Source: Thermus scotoductus DSM 8553 (GTDB lineage: Bacteria > Deinococcota > Deinococci > Deinococcales > Thermaceae). Taken from it: a stretch of 44,337 nt of DNA. Positions 17,867-25,956 of this stretch are shown here, piece after piece. Under the pieces are notes generated by a model. That model made no database searches and was not told where the DNA came from. It saw only the letters and a list, made by a program, of their open reading frames with translations. The DNA lies in assembly GCF_000381045.1 (NCBI RefSeq), contig NZ_KB905746.1, positions 1-44,337 of the forward strand, in the 5' to 3' direction. Every line of letters begins with the position of its first letter. Positions within the stretch are counted from its first letter, which is position 1. The position numbers and the translations under genes are program-made.

Positions 17867-19233
17867 GCCGTCCGGCAGAAGGTGCAGACCCCCACCGGGG
17901 GCAGGGGTTCGATGACTTCCTCCCGGCTTCCCTCCCGGAAGACGGTGATGCCCTTGCACCCCTCCTTCCAGGCGGTGAGGAAGAGGTTTTCCACCACCTC
18001 CTTGGGGGTTTCCCGGGGGAGGTTCACCGTAGAGGAGATGCTTTGGTCCACGTGGCGTTGTAAGGTGGCCTGGAGGTGTACCCTCTGGAAAGGATCCACG
18101 GTATGGGCCGTGGGCCAGTCCGGCACCTCGCCTCCTCGTTCCCTGCGGTACCGCTTCAAGAGGGGATGTTCCGCCAAAAACACCTGGTGCTCCCGGGGTG
18201 TGGTGAAGGAAAGCGCCCAGGGTTTGTCGGCCAAGGCGGCTTGTAAAAAAGCGTCCGTGGCCCTTAGGGAGATGTTGGCGTGGCGAACCCGGCTTCGCTC
18301 GGGGTCGGTTTTGACCTGGAGGAAGTCCAGGAGGTCGGGATGGGTGTCGGAGAAGGTGAGCATCAAGGCACCCCGCCGGCCCCCGCTGGCCCCCATGACC
18401 CCCGCCAGGGTGGAGAAGAGCTCCATGAAGCTCACCGCCCCCGAACTCTCCATGCCTGCGTTGCCCACCTTAGCCCCCTTGGGCCTCAAGGTATCCGCAT
18501 TGCTCCCCACCCCGCCCCCGTAGGCGAAGATGCGGGCGGCCTCGTCCAGGAAGCGGGTAATCCCCTTCACCGAGTCCTCCCCGATGGGGATGTAGTAGCA
18601 GTTGAACAGGGTGGACCGGCGCCAGTTCCCCAGGCCGAAGAGGATCCGTCCCCCGGGGACAAAGCGAAAGTCGGAGAAGAGCCAGGAGAACTCCTGCGTG
18701 GCTCCCTTTTCCACCCGGGTGACTCCTTGGACGAGCCGCTGCCACATCTCCTCTGGGGTGGCTTCCAGGAGCCTGCCTTCCGGGTCCTTTAGAGAAAAGA
18801 GGGGGTGTGGGGGAGCTATAATCCCCCGGTTTTTAAACCGGGGATACATGGACTCCCCCACGTCCACCACGGGTGGACACGGATTTGGTACAATGTTCTT
18901 GGGGACAAAGTTCCCCGTGGACCTTGAAACTTGGAGTAGGGGGTTCCATCGGGTAGTCCGATGGGTAAAACTCCAAACGAACACCCGTGGCAGAGCCAGA
19001 AGCATTGCGCTCGCCTGCCGATACGGAGCCAAGGTCTTTCTGGGCCCGGACGGGGCCTTCGGGGGAAACCCCGCGTGCTTTCCCGCAGGGAAACACCCCG
19101 AGAAGCCCCGGACTTTAGTCCGGGGAGTCGTCACGGCGTAGCGGTGGAGGAACACGGAGGCCCTAAGCTCATCGCCCTGGAAGAAATCCAGGGCAAGCCT
19201 TAGGGCTTCTTCCCGGGCGTACCAGCGGGGCAC
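17863..19233 (-). CDS. nrdJ: Class II (B12) ribonucleotide reductase, internally deleted and carrying repeat copy 2 in frame
   Basis: The open frame codes for 456 residues. Residues 1-33 and 148-456 align by eye with NrdJ. Residues 34-147 (114 codons) are exactly the repeat. The first half keeps STLFNCYYIP (Cys212, the reducible active-site Cys), AYGGGVGSNADTLRPKGAKV and SGGRRGALML. The C-terminal part keeps LQRHVDQSISSTVNLP and GITVFREGS, plus a CTFC end. The central part with NPCGE (the radical Cys and Glu), the GSIN region and the PTGTI loop is missing between about residues 345 and 380. So this protein cannot be a normal reductase; it is a pseudogene or an altered paralogue. GTG start, with TAGACT 6 nt upstream overlapping the glpX stop. 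Confidence 0.8.
   Translation of the reverse strand: MPRWYAREEALRLALDFFQGDELRASVFLHRYAVTTPRTKVRGFSGCFPAGKHAGFPPKAPSGPRKTLAPYRQASAMLLALPRVFVWSFTHRTTRWNPLLQVSRSTGNFVPKNIVPNPCPPVVDVGESMYPRFKNRGIIAPPHPLFSLKDPEGRLLEATPEEMWQRLVQGVTRVEKGATQEFSWLFSDFRFVPGGRILFGLGNWRRSTLFNCYYIPIGEDSVKGITRFLDEAARIFAYGGGVGSNADTLRPKGAKVGNAGMESSGAVSFMELFSTLAGVMGASGGRRGALMLTFSDTHPDLLDFLQVKTDPERSRVRHANISLRATDAFLQAALADKPWALSFTTPREHQVFLAEHPLLKRYRRERGGEVPDWPTAHTVDPFQRVHLQATLQRHVDQSISSTVNLPRETPKEVVENLFLTAWKEGCKGITVFREGSREEVIEPLPPVGVCTFCRTA
18793..19134 (+). mobile_element. Structured repeat, copy 2 (complete, 342 bp), inserted in nrdJ
   Basis: Removing 18793-19134 restores an uninterrupted NrdJ frame (RYA-LKDPEG), which defines the ends. 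The left flank ends TTTAG and there is no target duplication, as in IS200/IS605 insertion. Near the left end is CCCCGGTTT-TT-AAACCGGGG (18824-18843); near the right end is CCCCGGACT-TT-AGTCCGGGG (19106-19125), 9 nt from the boundary. Between them are stems GTCCACC/GGTGGAC (18862-18878), GGGGA/TCCCC (18901-18916), TTGGAGT/ACTCCAA enclosing CCATCGG/CCGATGG, GGCCC/GGGCC (19043-19057) and CGGGG-GAAA-CCCCG (19060-19073). A TTTCCC/GGGAAA hairpin follows. No transposase is encoded. Confidence 0.85.
18817..18822 (+). promoter_or_regulatory. Perfect -10 box inside the left end of repeat copy 2
   Basis: TATAAT in the plus direction, just before the left hairpin, could start a transcript that runs through all the stems to the right end. 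No -35 is evident. The transcript would be antisense to nrdJ. Confidence 0.4.
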
Positions 19234-19242
19234 GCCCTTAGT

Positions 19243-20211
19243 CTAAACCCGAATGGTCACCCGGGCTCCGGTTTCAAAAAGATGAATGGAGTCTATGAAC
19301 CGAACGGTGCGGGTGGCGTGGCCCAGAACGATGGAATGGGTCCTGGCCCCGCCCCCGAAGAAGCGCACCCCCTGGAGGATATCCCCGTCGGTGATGCCGG
19401 TGGCGGCGAAGACAATTTCCCTTCCCGGGGCCAGGTCCTCGGTGCGGTAGATGCGGTTTTCGTCCCCTCCCATGGCCTTGAGCCGGGCTCGTTCCTCCTC
19501 GTTTTGGGGGGTGAAGCGGGCCTGGATCTCCCCGCCCAGGCACTTTAAAGCGGCGGCGGCCAAAACGCCTTCAGGGGCCCCGCCAATCCCCATCACCGCA
19601 TGCACCCCCGTGCCCCGGATGGCGGCGGCCAAGGCGGCGATCACGTCCCCATCGGAGATCAGCTTCACCCGGGCCCCTGCCTCCCGGATCTCCCGGATGA
19701 GGCGTTCGTGGCGGGGGCGGTCCAGGACCACCACCACCAGGTCCTCCACGGAGCGCTGGAGCGCCAGGGCTAAGGCCTTCAGGTTGGCGGAAACCGGCCA
19801 GGAAAGATCCACAAGCCCCGCGGCCGGGGGGGGAACGATGAGCTTTTCCATGTACATGTCGGGGGCGTGGAAGAGGCCGCCCTTCTCGCTGATGGCGATC
19901 ACGGTCACGGCGTTGGGCAGGCCCTTGGCGGCGGTGGTGGTGCCCTCCACGGGGTCCACGGCGATGTCCACCTCCACGCCCCCTTGGCCCAGGACCTCCC
20001 CGATGTACAGCATGGGGGCCTCGTCCATCTCCCCTTCGCCGATGACCACCGTGCCTTTTATAGGAAGCTCGTTCAGGACCCGGCGCATGGCCTGGGTGCC
20101 CGCCTCGTCCACGGCTTCCTTATCCCCCTTGCCCGCCAGGCGGCTTGCCGCCAGGGCGGCCTGTTCGGTTACCCGCACCACCTCGAGGACCAGTCGGCGC
20201 TCTATTTCCAT
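19243..20211 (-). CDS. glpX: Fructose-1,6-bisphosphatase, class II
   Basis: This 322-residue enzyme removes the 1-phosphate of fructose-1,6-bisphosphate in gluconeogenesis. [12 protein letters not shown] and [12 protein letters not shown] carry the metal-binding acidic residues of the Li-sensitive phosphatase fold. [21 protein letters not shown] is the GlpX-specific substrate region. ATG start with TATGAT 6 nt upstream and no Shine-Dalgarno, so probably leaderless. It lies 9 nt upstream of nrdJ and divergent from a small ORF. Confidence 0.95.
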   Translation of the reverse strand: MEIERRLVLEVVRVTEQAALAASRLAGKGDKEAVDEAGTQAMRRVLNELPIKGTVVIGEGEMDEAPMLYIGEVLGQGGVEVDIAVDPVEGTTTAAKGLPNAVTVIAISEKGGLFHAPDMYMEKLIVPPPAAGLVDLSWPVSANLKALALALQRSVEDLVVVVLDRPRHERLIREIREAGARVKLISDGDVIAALAAAIRGTGVHAVMGIGGAPEGVLAAAALKCLGGEIQARFTPQNEEERARLKAMGGDENRIYRTEDLAPGREIVFAATGITDGDILQGVRFFGGGARTHSIVLGHATRTVRFIDSIHLFETGARVTIRV

Positions 20212-20217
20212 GTTTCC

Positions 20218-20239
20218 ATCATAAGGGTTGGGCTAAGCT
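20218..20239. promoter_or_regulatory. Divergent -10 boxes for glpX and the 76-residue ORF
   Basis: TATGAT (minus, 20218-20223) lies 6 nt from the glpX ATG. TAAGCT (plus, 20234-20239) lies 6 nt from the ATG at 20246. Confidence 0.5.
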
Positions 20240-20245
20240 GGAAGC

Positions 20246-20476
20246 ATGACCGCCTTGGTGCCCGACGGCCCCTGGCTTTACCGAAAGGCCACCCAAAAGC
20301 GCTTCCTCCGCCTAAGGAGGTGCTACCTCCGGCGTTTGCGGCAGAAGGGCTTCACTGCTTACCTCCTGGGATGGATCCGCCTTCTCGGGAGGGTGGTCCT
20401 TCTGGAAGGAAGGCTCTGGCTGAGCGCTCCCGCCCAGGGGGGCGGCGCCAAGGCCAGGGGGAAAGGGGGTGCTTAG
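20246..20476 (+). CDS. Hypothetical small basic protein, 76 residues
   Basis: I do not recognise this protein. It is rich in Arg and Lys, with an amphipathic stretch ([20 protein letters not shown]) followed by a hydrophobic segment, [20 protein letters not shown] (about 36-55), and a Gly/Ala-rich tail. The leaderless-type -10 (TAAGCT, 6 nt upstream) supports a real gene. It converges on and overlaps the end of hisIE by 4 nt. It could be a small membrane-associated protein. Confidence 0.5.
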   Translation: MTALVPDGPWLYRKATQKRFLRLRRCYLRRLRQKGFTAYLLGWIRLLGRVVLLEGRLWLSAPAQGGGAKARGKGGA

Positions 20477-21108
20477 CTGGGCGCAGGGCCAACTGGGGGC
20501 CGGTGCCGCTCCCAGAGGGTCCTGGCCAGGTCCTCCGGGGTGAGCCCCAGTTCCGCCAGCACGATGAGGAGGTGGAAGAGAAGATCCGTGGCTTCCCAGC
20601 GCACCTCCTCAGGGCTTTGATTCTTGGCGGCGATGATGACTTCCCCGGCCTCCTCCCCAATCTTCTTCAGGATCCGGTCCAGGCCCGCCTGGTGAAGCTT
20701 GGCCACGTAGCTTCCCTCGGGGAGGGTCTTTAGGCGTTCCTGGATGGTGGAAAAAACCTGGGAAAGGACAAAACCCAGGGAGGGCTCACCCGGAAGGAGG
20801 GGGCGGTGGAAACAGCTTTGCTCCCCCGTGTGGCAGGCGGGGCCGTGGGGAAGGACCCGGTAGACCACCGCATCCCCATCGCAGTCCAGGAGGACCTCCA
20901 CCACCTCCTGGATGTTCCCCGAGGTCTCCCCCTTGCGCCACAGGGTCTTTCGGCTCCGGCTATAGAAGGTACTCCGCCTTGTCCTGAGGGTTTCCTCCAG
21001 GGCTTCCCGGTTGGCGTAGGCCAGGGTTAAGACCTCGCCTGTTTTGGCATCCTGCACCACCACGGGCACCAGGCCCTGTTCATCAAACTTCACTTGGGAT
21101 AGGTCCAT
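20473..21108 (-). CDS. hisIE: Bifunctional phosphoribosyl-AMP cyclohydrolase / phosphoribosyl-ATP pyrophosphatase
   Basis: This 211-residue fusion catalyses steps 2 and 3 of histidine synthesis. The HisI half (about 1-110) has [20 protein letters not shown] and the metal-binding [10 protein letters not shown], with Cys in [13 protein letters not shown]. The HisE half (about 115-211) is the MazG-like helical domain with [16 protein letters not shown]. Its start overlaps hisF by 26 nt, so the two are coupled. The protein ends in a short Pro-rich tail. Confidence 0.96.
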   Translation of the reverse strand: MDLSQVKFDEQGLVPVVVQDAKTGEVLTLAYANREALEETLRTRRSTFYSRSRKTLWRKGETSGNIQEVVEVLLDCDGDAVVYRVLPHGPACHTGEQSCFHRPLLPGEPSLGFVLSQVFSTIQERLKTLPEGSYVAKLHQAGLDRILKKIGEEAGEVIIAAKNQSPEEVRWEATDLLFHLLIVLAELGLTPEDLARTLWERHRPPVGPAPS

Positions 21109-21862
21109 CTAGGCGCACCTCCAAGCCCTGTTCGGCCAGGAATCGCTTGAGTTCGGGTATGGGGATCTCGCCGAAGTGGAAGACGCTGGCGGCCAAGGCG
21201 GCATCGGCACCGGCTGAGAAGGCTTCCAGGAAGTGCTCCATTTTTCCTGCACCGCCGCTTGCGATCACCGGCACATTGACCGCCTGGGCCACCATGCGGG
21301 TTAGCTTAAGGTCGTAGCCCTCCTTGGTGCCGTCTTGGTCCATGCTGGTGAGAAGGATCTCCCCGGCGCCAAGCTCTACCCCCCTAAGGGCCCATTCCAC
21401 CGCGTGAAGCCCCGTGGGGATGCGTCCGCCGGCGATGTAGACCTCGGGGAAGTCCCCCTTCCAGCGGGCGTCAATGGCCAGGACCACCGCCTGGGAGCCG
21501 AAGTGGTCCGAAAGCTCCTGGATGAGTTCGGGGCGCTTCACCGCGGCCGAGTTCACGCTCACCTTGTCGGCCCCGGCCAGAAGAAGCCTACGGGCATCCT
21601 CCAAGGAGCGGACGCCTCCCCCCACGGTTAAGGGGATGAAGACCCTTTCCGCCACCTGGGCCACCACCTCCAGGAGGATGGCCCGCTCCTCGTGGGTGGC
21701 GGAAATGTCCAGAAAGACCAGCTCGTCGGCGCCAACCTCGTCGTAGGCTTGGGCAGCCTCCACCGGGTCCCCGGCGTCGCGGAGGTTTACGAAGTTGACC
21801 CCCTTCACCACGCGGCCCGCGTGGACATCCAGGCAGGGGATGATGCGCTTGGCCAGGCTCAT
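21083..21862 (-). CDS. hisF: Imidazole glycerol phosphate synthase cyclase subunit
   Basis: This 259-residue TIM barrel converts PRFAR and ammonia (from HisH) into imidazole glycerol phosphate and AICAR. The catalytic Asp lies in [15 protein letters not shown] (Asp12) and in [44 protein letters not shown] is the phosphate-binding half-barrel motif. AAGGTGG precedes the ATG. hisH is not in this window, so the his genes are scattered. Confidence 0.96.
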   Translation of the reverse strand: MSLAKRIIPCLDVHAGRVVKGVNFVNLRDAGDPVEAAQAYDEVGADELVFLDISATHEERAILLEVVAQVAERVFIPLTVGGGVRSLEDARRLLLAGADKVSVNSAAVKRPELIQELSDHFGSQAVVLAIDARWKGDFPEVYIAGGRIPTGLHAVEWALRGVELGAGEILLTSMDQDGTKEGYDLKLTRMVAQAVNVPVIASGGAGKMEHFLEAFSAGADAALAASVFHFGEIPIPELKRFLAEQGLEVRLDGPIPSEV

Positions 21863-21958
21863 AGGGAATCCACCTTAAACCGGTGCCGCACCGCCATAGG
21901 GTCATTCTACCCGCCCTCGCCCTTTTCCCAAACCAGCCCAGGTGGTACCATCTAAGGG

Positions 21959-23272
21959 ATGGAACGGGTGACGGTGGTGGGCGGAGGCTTGGCGGGAAGC
22001 GAGGCCGCCTGGACCCTGGCGCGGCTTGGGGTTCCCGTGCGCCTTTATGAGATGCGCCCCAAGCGCATGACCCCGGCCCACGCCACAGAAAGGCTGGCGG
22101 AGATCGTCTGTTCTAACTCGTTGGGGGGCGAAGGGCCTGCGAACGCCAAGGGGCTACTGCAGGCGGAGATGCGCCGGGCGGGAAGCCTGGTCATGGAGGC
22201 AGCCACTAGGGCCCGGGTGCCTGCGGGAGGGGCCTTGGCCGTGGACCGGGAGGAGTTTAGCCAGTACATCACGGAGAGGCTTTCCCGGCATCCCTTGGTG
22301 GAGGTGGTGCGGGAGGAGGTGGCGGAGGTTCCTGAGGGCCTCGCCATCCTGGCCACGGGGCCTCTTACCTCCGACGCCCTCTCCGAGGCTATACGGCACC
22401 GGTTTGGCGACCACTTCCTGAGCTACTTTGATGCGGCAAGCCCCATCGTCCTGTACGAGAGCATTGACCTGGAAACATGCTTCCGGGCCGGGCGCTACGG
22501 CCAGGAGGCGGACTACCTCAACTGCCCCCTGACCGAGGAGGAGTACCGGCGGTTCTACCAGGCCCTCCTCGAGGCGGAGGAGCACACCCCCCACGAGTGG
22601 GAGAAGCGGGAGTTCTTTGAGGCCTGCGTGCCCGTGGAGGAGCTGGCCCGAAGGGGCTACCAAACCCTCCTCTTTGGCCCCATGAAGCCCGTGGGGCTCA
22701 AGGACCCAAGGACCGGCAAGGAACCCTTCGCCGTGGTGCAGCTTCGCCAGGAGGACAAGGCGGGGCGGATGTGGAGCCTGGTGGGGTTCCAGACCGGTCT
22801 TAAGTGGCCCGAGCAAAAGCGGCTCATCCAGATGATCCCGGGCCTGGAAAACGCCGAGATCGTGCGCTACGGGGTGATGCACCGGAATACCTACCTAAAC
22901 GCTCCCCTCCTACTCCAGGAGACCCTGGAGTTTAAGGAGCAGGAAGGGCTTTTCGCCGCGGGGGTGCTGGCCGGGGTGGAGGGCTACCTGGAAAGCGCCG
23001 CCACAGGATTCCTGGCAGGCCTGAACGCCGCCCGGCGCTACCGGGGGTTAAAACCCGTGGCCCCGCCGGAGGAAAGCATGCTGGGGGGATTGGTCCGCTT
23101 CCTGGCCACCGCCAACCCCAAGGGCTTCCAGCCCATGTACGCCAACTGGGGGCTGGTCCCTCCGGTGGAGGGAAGGATGGCCAAGAAGGAGAAGCGGGAA
23201 GCCATGTACCATAGGGGCCTTAGGGCCTTTGAGGAATGGGTGGCTTCCCTAGGGATGCTCGCCTCCACCTAG
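21959..23272 (+). CDS. trmFO: Folate-dependent tRNA (uracil-54-C5)-methyltransferase TrmFO
   Basis: This 437-residue FAD protein makes m5U54 (T54) in the T-loop of tRNA using methylenetetrahydrofolate. The N-terminal VVGGGLAGSEAAW is the FAD loop, and VCSNSLGGEGP is the family marker with the functional Cys. YANWGLVPPVEGRMAKKEKREAMYHRGLRA is the C-terminal signature. T54 modification matters for heat stability in Thermus. TACCAT lies 7 nt before the ATG with no Shine-Dalgarno, so the transcript is probably leaderless. The last 24 nt overlap the convergent murE. Confidence 0.96.
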   Translation: MERVTVVGGGLAGSEAAWTLARLGVPVRLYEMRPKRMTPAHATERLAEIVCSNSLGGEGPANAKGLLQAEMRRAGSLVMEAATRARVPAGGALAVDREEFSQYITERLSRHPLVEVVREEVAEVPEGLAILATGPLTSDALSEAIRHRFGDHFLSYFDAASPIVLYESIDLETCFRAGRYGQEADYLNCPLTEEEYRRFYQALLEAEEHTPHEWEKREFFEACVPVEELARRGYQTLLFGPMKPVGLKDPRTGKEPFAVVQLRQEDKAGRMWSLVGFQTGLKWPEQKRLIQMIPGLENAEIVRYGVMHRNTYLNAPLLLQETLEFKEQEGLFAAGVLAGVEGYLESAATGFLAGLNAARRYRGLKPVAPPEESMLGGLVRFLATANPKGFQPMYANWGLVPPVEGRMAKKEKREAMYHRGLRAFEEWVASLGMLAST

Positions 23273-24709
23273 GCCCAGGGCCGTTAGCCCCTCCAGGGCC
23301 ACCGCCTTCTCGTCCCAGGGCAGGGCCAGGGTACCCCTTTCCAGGGTGCGCTCGTGCCCCTTGCCGGCAAGGAGGACGGTATCCCCTTCCCGGGCCTCGG
23401 AAAGGGCGCGGAAGATGGCTTCCTTGCGGTCGGGGATGATCTCGTAAAGGCCCCCCTCCTCCCTGGCGGCCTTGGCCAGGGCCTCGAGGATGGCCTGGAG
23501 GTCCTCCGTGCGGTGGTCCTCCTCGGTGAAAAAGGTCTTGTCGGCAAGCCTCGCCGCCACCCGCCCGATATCCTCCCGCCTCCTCGGATCCCGTTCCCCG
23601 GCAGCCCCCACCACCAGAAGAAGCCTTCCCCGGGTGGTGGCCCGCAGGGTCTTTAGGGCCTCCTCCAGGCTCTTTCCCGTGTGGGCGAAGTCGATGACCA
23701 CCCGGAAGGGCTTTTTCTGCACCACCTCCATCCGTCCCGGCACCCCCCTAAAGGTGGCGAGGCCCTGAAGCACCTTTTCCAGGGAAAGCCCATAGGCCAA
23801 GGCGGCGGCGCTGGCGGCCAGGGCGTTATCCAGGTTGTACCTCCCCAGCATGGGCAAAAAGGCTTCCCCCGAGCCCCAGGGGGTATGCAGGGTAAAGCGG
23901 AGGCCTTCCTCCCCTTCCCGCAAGCCCTCCCCCCACACCTCCCCACCCGGTCCGAAGAGAAGATGGGGCCTGGGAAGAAGGCGCTTCAGATGGGGCAGGC
24001 GGGTGTTTAAAACGGCAAGGTGAGAGCGCTCCACCAAAAGGGCCTTGGTGGCAAAGTAGGCCTCGGCGGTGCCGTGCAGGTCCAGGTGGTCGTCGGGGTA
24101 GAAGCTCACGAAGACCCCGATGCGGTAGGAAAGCCCCTCCACCCGCTTCAGGGCCAGGGCGTGGCTGGAAACCTCCAGCACCGCAGCTTCCAGCCCCCTT
24201 TCCACGGCTTCCCGCAAAAACCCGTACACCTCGGGGGCCTCGGGGGTGGTGAAATGGCCGAGGTTAGGGCGGGCCTCCTTTCCCAGGCGGAGGCCCACGG
24301 TGGAGAGGAGGGCGGCGGGTTTTTCGCCGGCTTGCAGGAGGTGGTGAAGGAGGCTTGCCGTGGTGCTCTTCCCCTTGGAACCGGTGATGCCCAAGAGGGC
24401 CAGTTTCCGGTCGGGTTCGCCGAAGAAATGGCGGGCCAGGTGGGCCAAGGCCTCCCGGGCGTCCCCCACCCGCAGGTAGGGCACGGGAAGGCTTAACTCC
24501 CTTTCCCCCACCACGGCGATGGCCCCCTTGGCCAGGGCTTCGGGGATAAAGTCGTGCCCGTCCAAGGGCTTGCGGTGGGGAAGGGGCACCCCGGGCACGG
24601 CCACGAAGACATAGCCGGGTTCCACCCGCCTCGAGTCCAGGGTGAGGCCTAAGACCCTAAGGGGCGGGGCCTTGAGGCCAAAGGGGGCGAAGAGTTCCTC
24701 GAGGGTCAT
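23249..24709 (-). CDS. murE: UDP-MurNAc-tripeptide synthetase (MurE ligase)
   Basis: This 486-residue Mur ligase adds the third residue of the peptidoglycan stem peptide. The N-terminal domain binds UDP. GITGSKGKSTTASLL is the ATP loop, and the SSHALALKRVEG region follows. The site that reads DNPR in diaminopimelate enzymes and DNPA in lysine enzymes reads EDHR here (TEEDHRTED). Thermus murein has L-ornithine at this position, so an ornithine-adding enzyme is likely. The ATG at 24709 overlaps the stop of the dNK gene (ATGA); the GTG 12 nt upstream is less likely. Confidence 0.93.
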   Translation of the reverse strand: MTLEELFAPFGLKAPPLRVLGLTLDSRRVEPGYVFVAVPGVPLPHRKPLDGHDFIPEALAKGAIAVVGERELSLPVPYLRVGDAREALAHLARHFFGEPDRKLALLGITGSKGKSTTASLLHHLLQAGEKPAALLSTVGLRLGKEARPNLGHFTTPEAPEVYGFLREAVERGLEAAVLEVSSHALALKRVEGLSYRIGVFVSFYPDDHLDLHGTAEAYFATKALLVERSHLAVLNTRLPHLKRLLPRPHLLFGPGGEVWGEGLREGEEGLRFTLHTPWGSGEAFLPMLGRYNLDNALAASAAALAYGLSLEKVLQGLATFRGVPGRMEVVQKKPFRVVIDFAHTGKSLEEALKTLRATTRGRLLLVVGAAGERDPRRREDIGRVAARLADKTFFTEEDHRTEDLQAILEALAKAAREEGGLYEIIPDRKEAIFRALSEAREGDTVLLAGKGHERTLERGTLALPWDEKAVALEGLTALGLGGGEHP

Positions 24710-25314
24710 GGCTGGATCCACAGGCGGAGGGCGGCAAGAAGGCTATCGCGGTCCTCCGCCTTTTCCACGAAGTCTATCCGGTCCGCCTCCACCACGTAGA
24801 CGGGGGAGAGGTCCCAGGAGGCGATGAGTTGCTCGTAGAGGGCGTTGAGCCCGAGAAGGTAGCGGTCGGGGAGGTTTTGCTCAAAGGGCCTTCCCCGCTT
24901 TTTTATCCGCTCCCTTAAGGTGGGGAGGCTCGCCCGGAGGTAGATGAGAAGATCGGGCTTCCTAAGGGCTGGGGACACGCTCTGGAAGAGGTCCAGGTAG
25001 GTTCGCCAGTCCCGCTCCTTCAAGTGGCCTTCCCGGTAGAGGTTCTGGGCGAAGACCAGGGCGTCCTCATAGACCGTGCGGTCCTGCACCACGGCCCTCG
25101 CCCCGTTCACCTCCAGAAGGTGCTGGCGCACCCTTCTCGCCAGGAAGAAGACCTGGGAGTGGAAGGCGTAGGCCCCCATATCCCGGTAGAAGTCCTCCAG
25201 GTAGGGGTTTTCGCTCACCGCCTCGTACACCGGCTTCAGCCCGAAGGCCTCTGAGAGCAAAGCGGTGAGGGAGCTCTTGCCGCTACCGATGTTGCCGGCG
25301 ATGGCCAGATACAT
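24706..25314 (-). CDS. Deoxynucleoside kinase, first of two adjacent paralogues
   Basis: This 202-residue kinase phosphorylates a deoxynucleoside for salvage. The P-loop GNIGSGKSS lies at 7-15. VVQDRTVYEDA carries the DR(S/T) motif of the dCK/dGK family, and RIKKRGRPFEQ is the arginine-rich lid. It is 202 residues long, exactly like its neighbour. The partner upstream starts 14 nt away, and murE overlaps its stop. Which nucleoside it prefers cannot be read by eye. Confidence 0.93.
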   Translation of the reverse strand: MYLAIAGNIGSGKSSLTALLSEAFGLKPVYEAVSENPYLEDFYRDMGAYAFHSQVFFLARRVRQHLLEVNGARAVVQDRTVYEDALVFAQNLYREGHLKERDWRTYLDLFQSVSPALRKPDLLIYLRASLPTLRERIKKRGRPFEQNLPDRYLLGLNALYEQLIASWDLSPVYVVEADRIDFVEKAEDRDSLLAALRLWIQP

Positions 25315-25327
25315 GCTGGACCCTTCT

Positions 25328-25936
25328 TTAGGCGGTCCTGCCGTCCTGGGCCAGGTGGGTCTTCACCAGGGCCACCACCTGGTCCTGACCGGGGCCGGGT
25401 TGGCTATAGTCCAGCTGGTCCGCCTCGAGGACCAAAAGGGGATGGGCGTAGCGGGCAAAGTGGCGCTCGTAGGCTTCGGAGAGGGCCTCGAGGTAGGTGG
25501 GGTCCATCCCCTCCTCAAAGGGCCTGCCCCGTTTCCGGATGCGTTCCAATAGCACTGGCACCGGGGCCCTTAGGTAGACCGTGAGGTCGGGCGGGGGAAG
25601 CTTCAGGGAAAGCTCCCGGTAAAGGTCCAAGTAAAGGTCCCACTCGGGGCCCTCCAGGTTGAGGCTGGCGAAGATGGCGTCCTTGTCAAAGAGGTAGTCG
25701 GCCACCACCCCGCCAAAGAGGGGCCTTTCCCGAAGGCGGGAAAGCTGCCGGTAGCGGGAAAGGAGGAAGAAGACCTGGGTCTTGAAGGCGTAGCGCTTCC
25801 GGTCCTGGTAGAAAAGGGACAGGAAGGGATTTTCCTCCACCACCTCCAGAAGGGGCTCGGCCCCGAGCCTTTCCGCAAGGAGCCGGGCCAGGGTGGTTTT
25901 GCCCACGCCAATGGGTCCTTCTATGGCTACGTACAC
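25328..25936 (-). CDS. Deoxynucleoside kinase, second paralogue
   Basis: This 202-residue protein is clearly related to the first kinase. The P-loop GPIGVGKTT lies at 7-15 and the lid RIRKRGRPFEEG is conserved. The motif at the DR site reads VVADYLFDKDAIFA, a variant also found in family members that act on purine deoxynucleosides. The GTG at 25936 is chosen because GGAGGT precedes it by 4 nt; a longer frame upstream overlaps the protease gene. Two adjacent unequal kinases recall the dAK/dGK pair of lactobacilli, which works as a heterodimer. Confidence 0.92.
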   Translation of the reverse strand: MYVAIEGPIGVGKTTLARLLAERLGAEPLLEVVEENPFLSLFYQDRKRYAFKTQVFFLLSRYRQLSRLRERPLFGGVVADYLFDKDAIFASLNLEGPEWDLYLDLYRELSLKLPPPDLTVYLRAPVPVLLERIRKRGRPFEEGMDPTYLEALSEAYERHFARYAHPLLVLEADQLDYSQPGPGQDQVVALVKTHLAQDGRTA

Positions 25937-25956
25937 CCCTACCTCCGGAAGGTAGC

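Noticed and set aside
18793-19134. Intein or self-splicing group I intron in nrdJ
   Set aside because: There is no Cys/Ser at the N-junction or His-Asn at the C-junction of an intein. The same repeat occurs outside genes, and I see no group I core (P3-P7) pairing.
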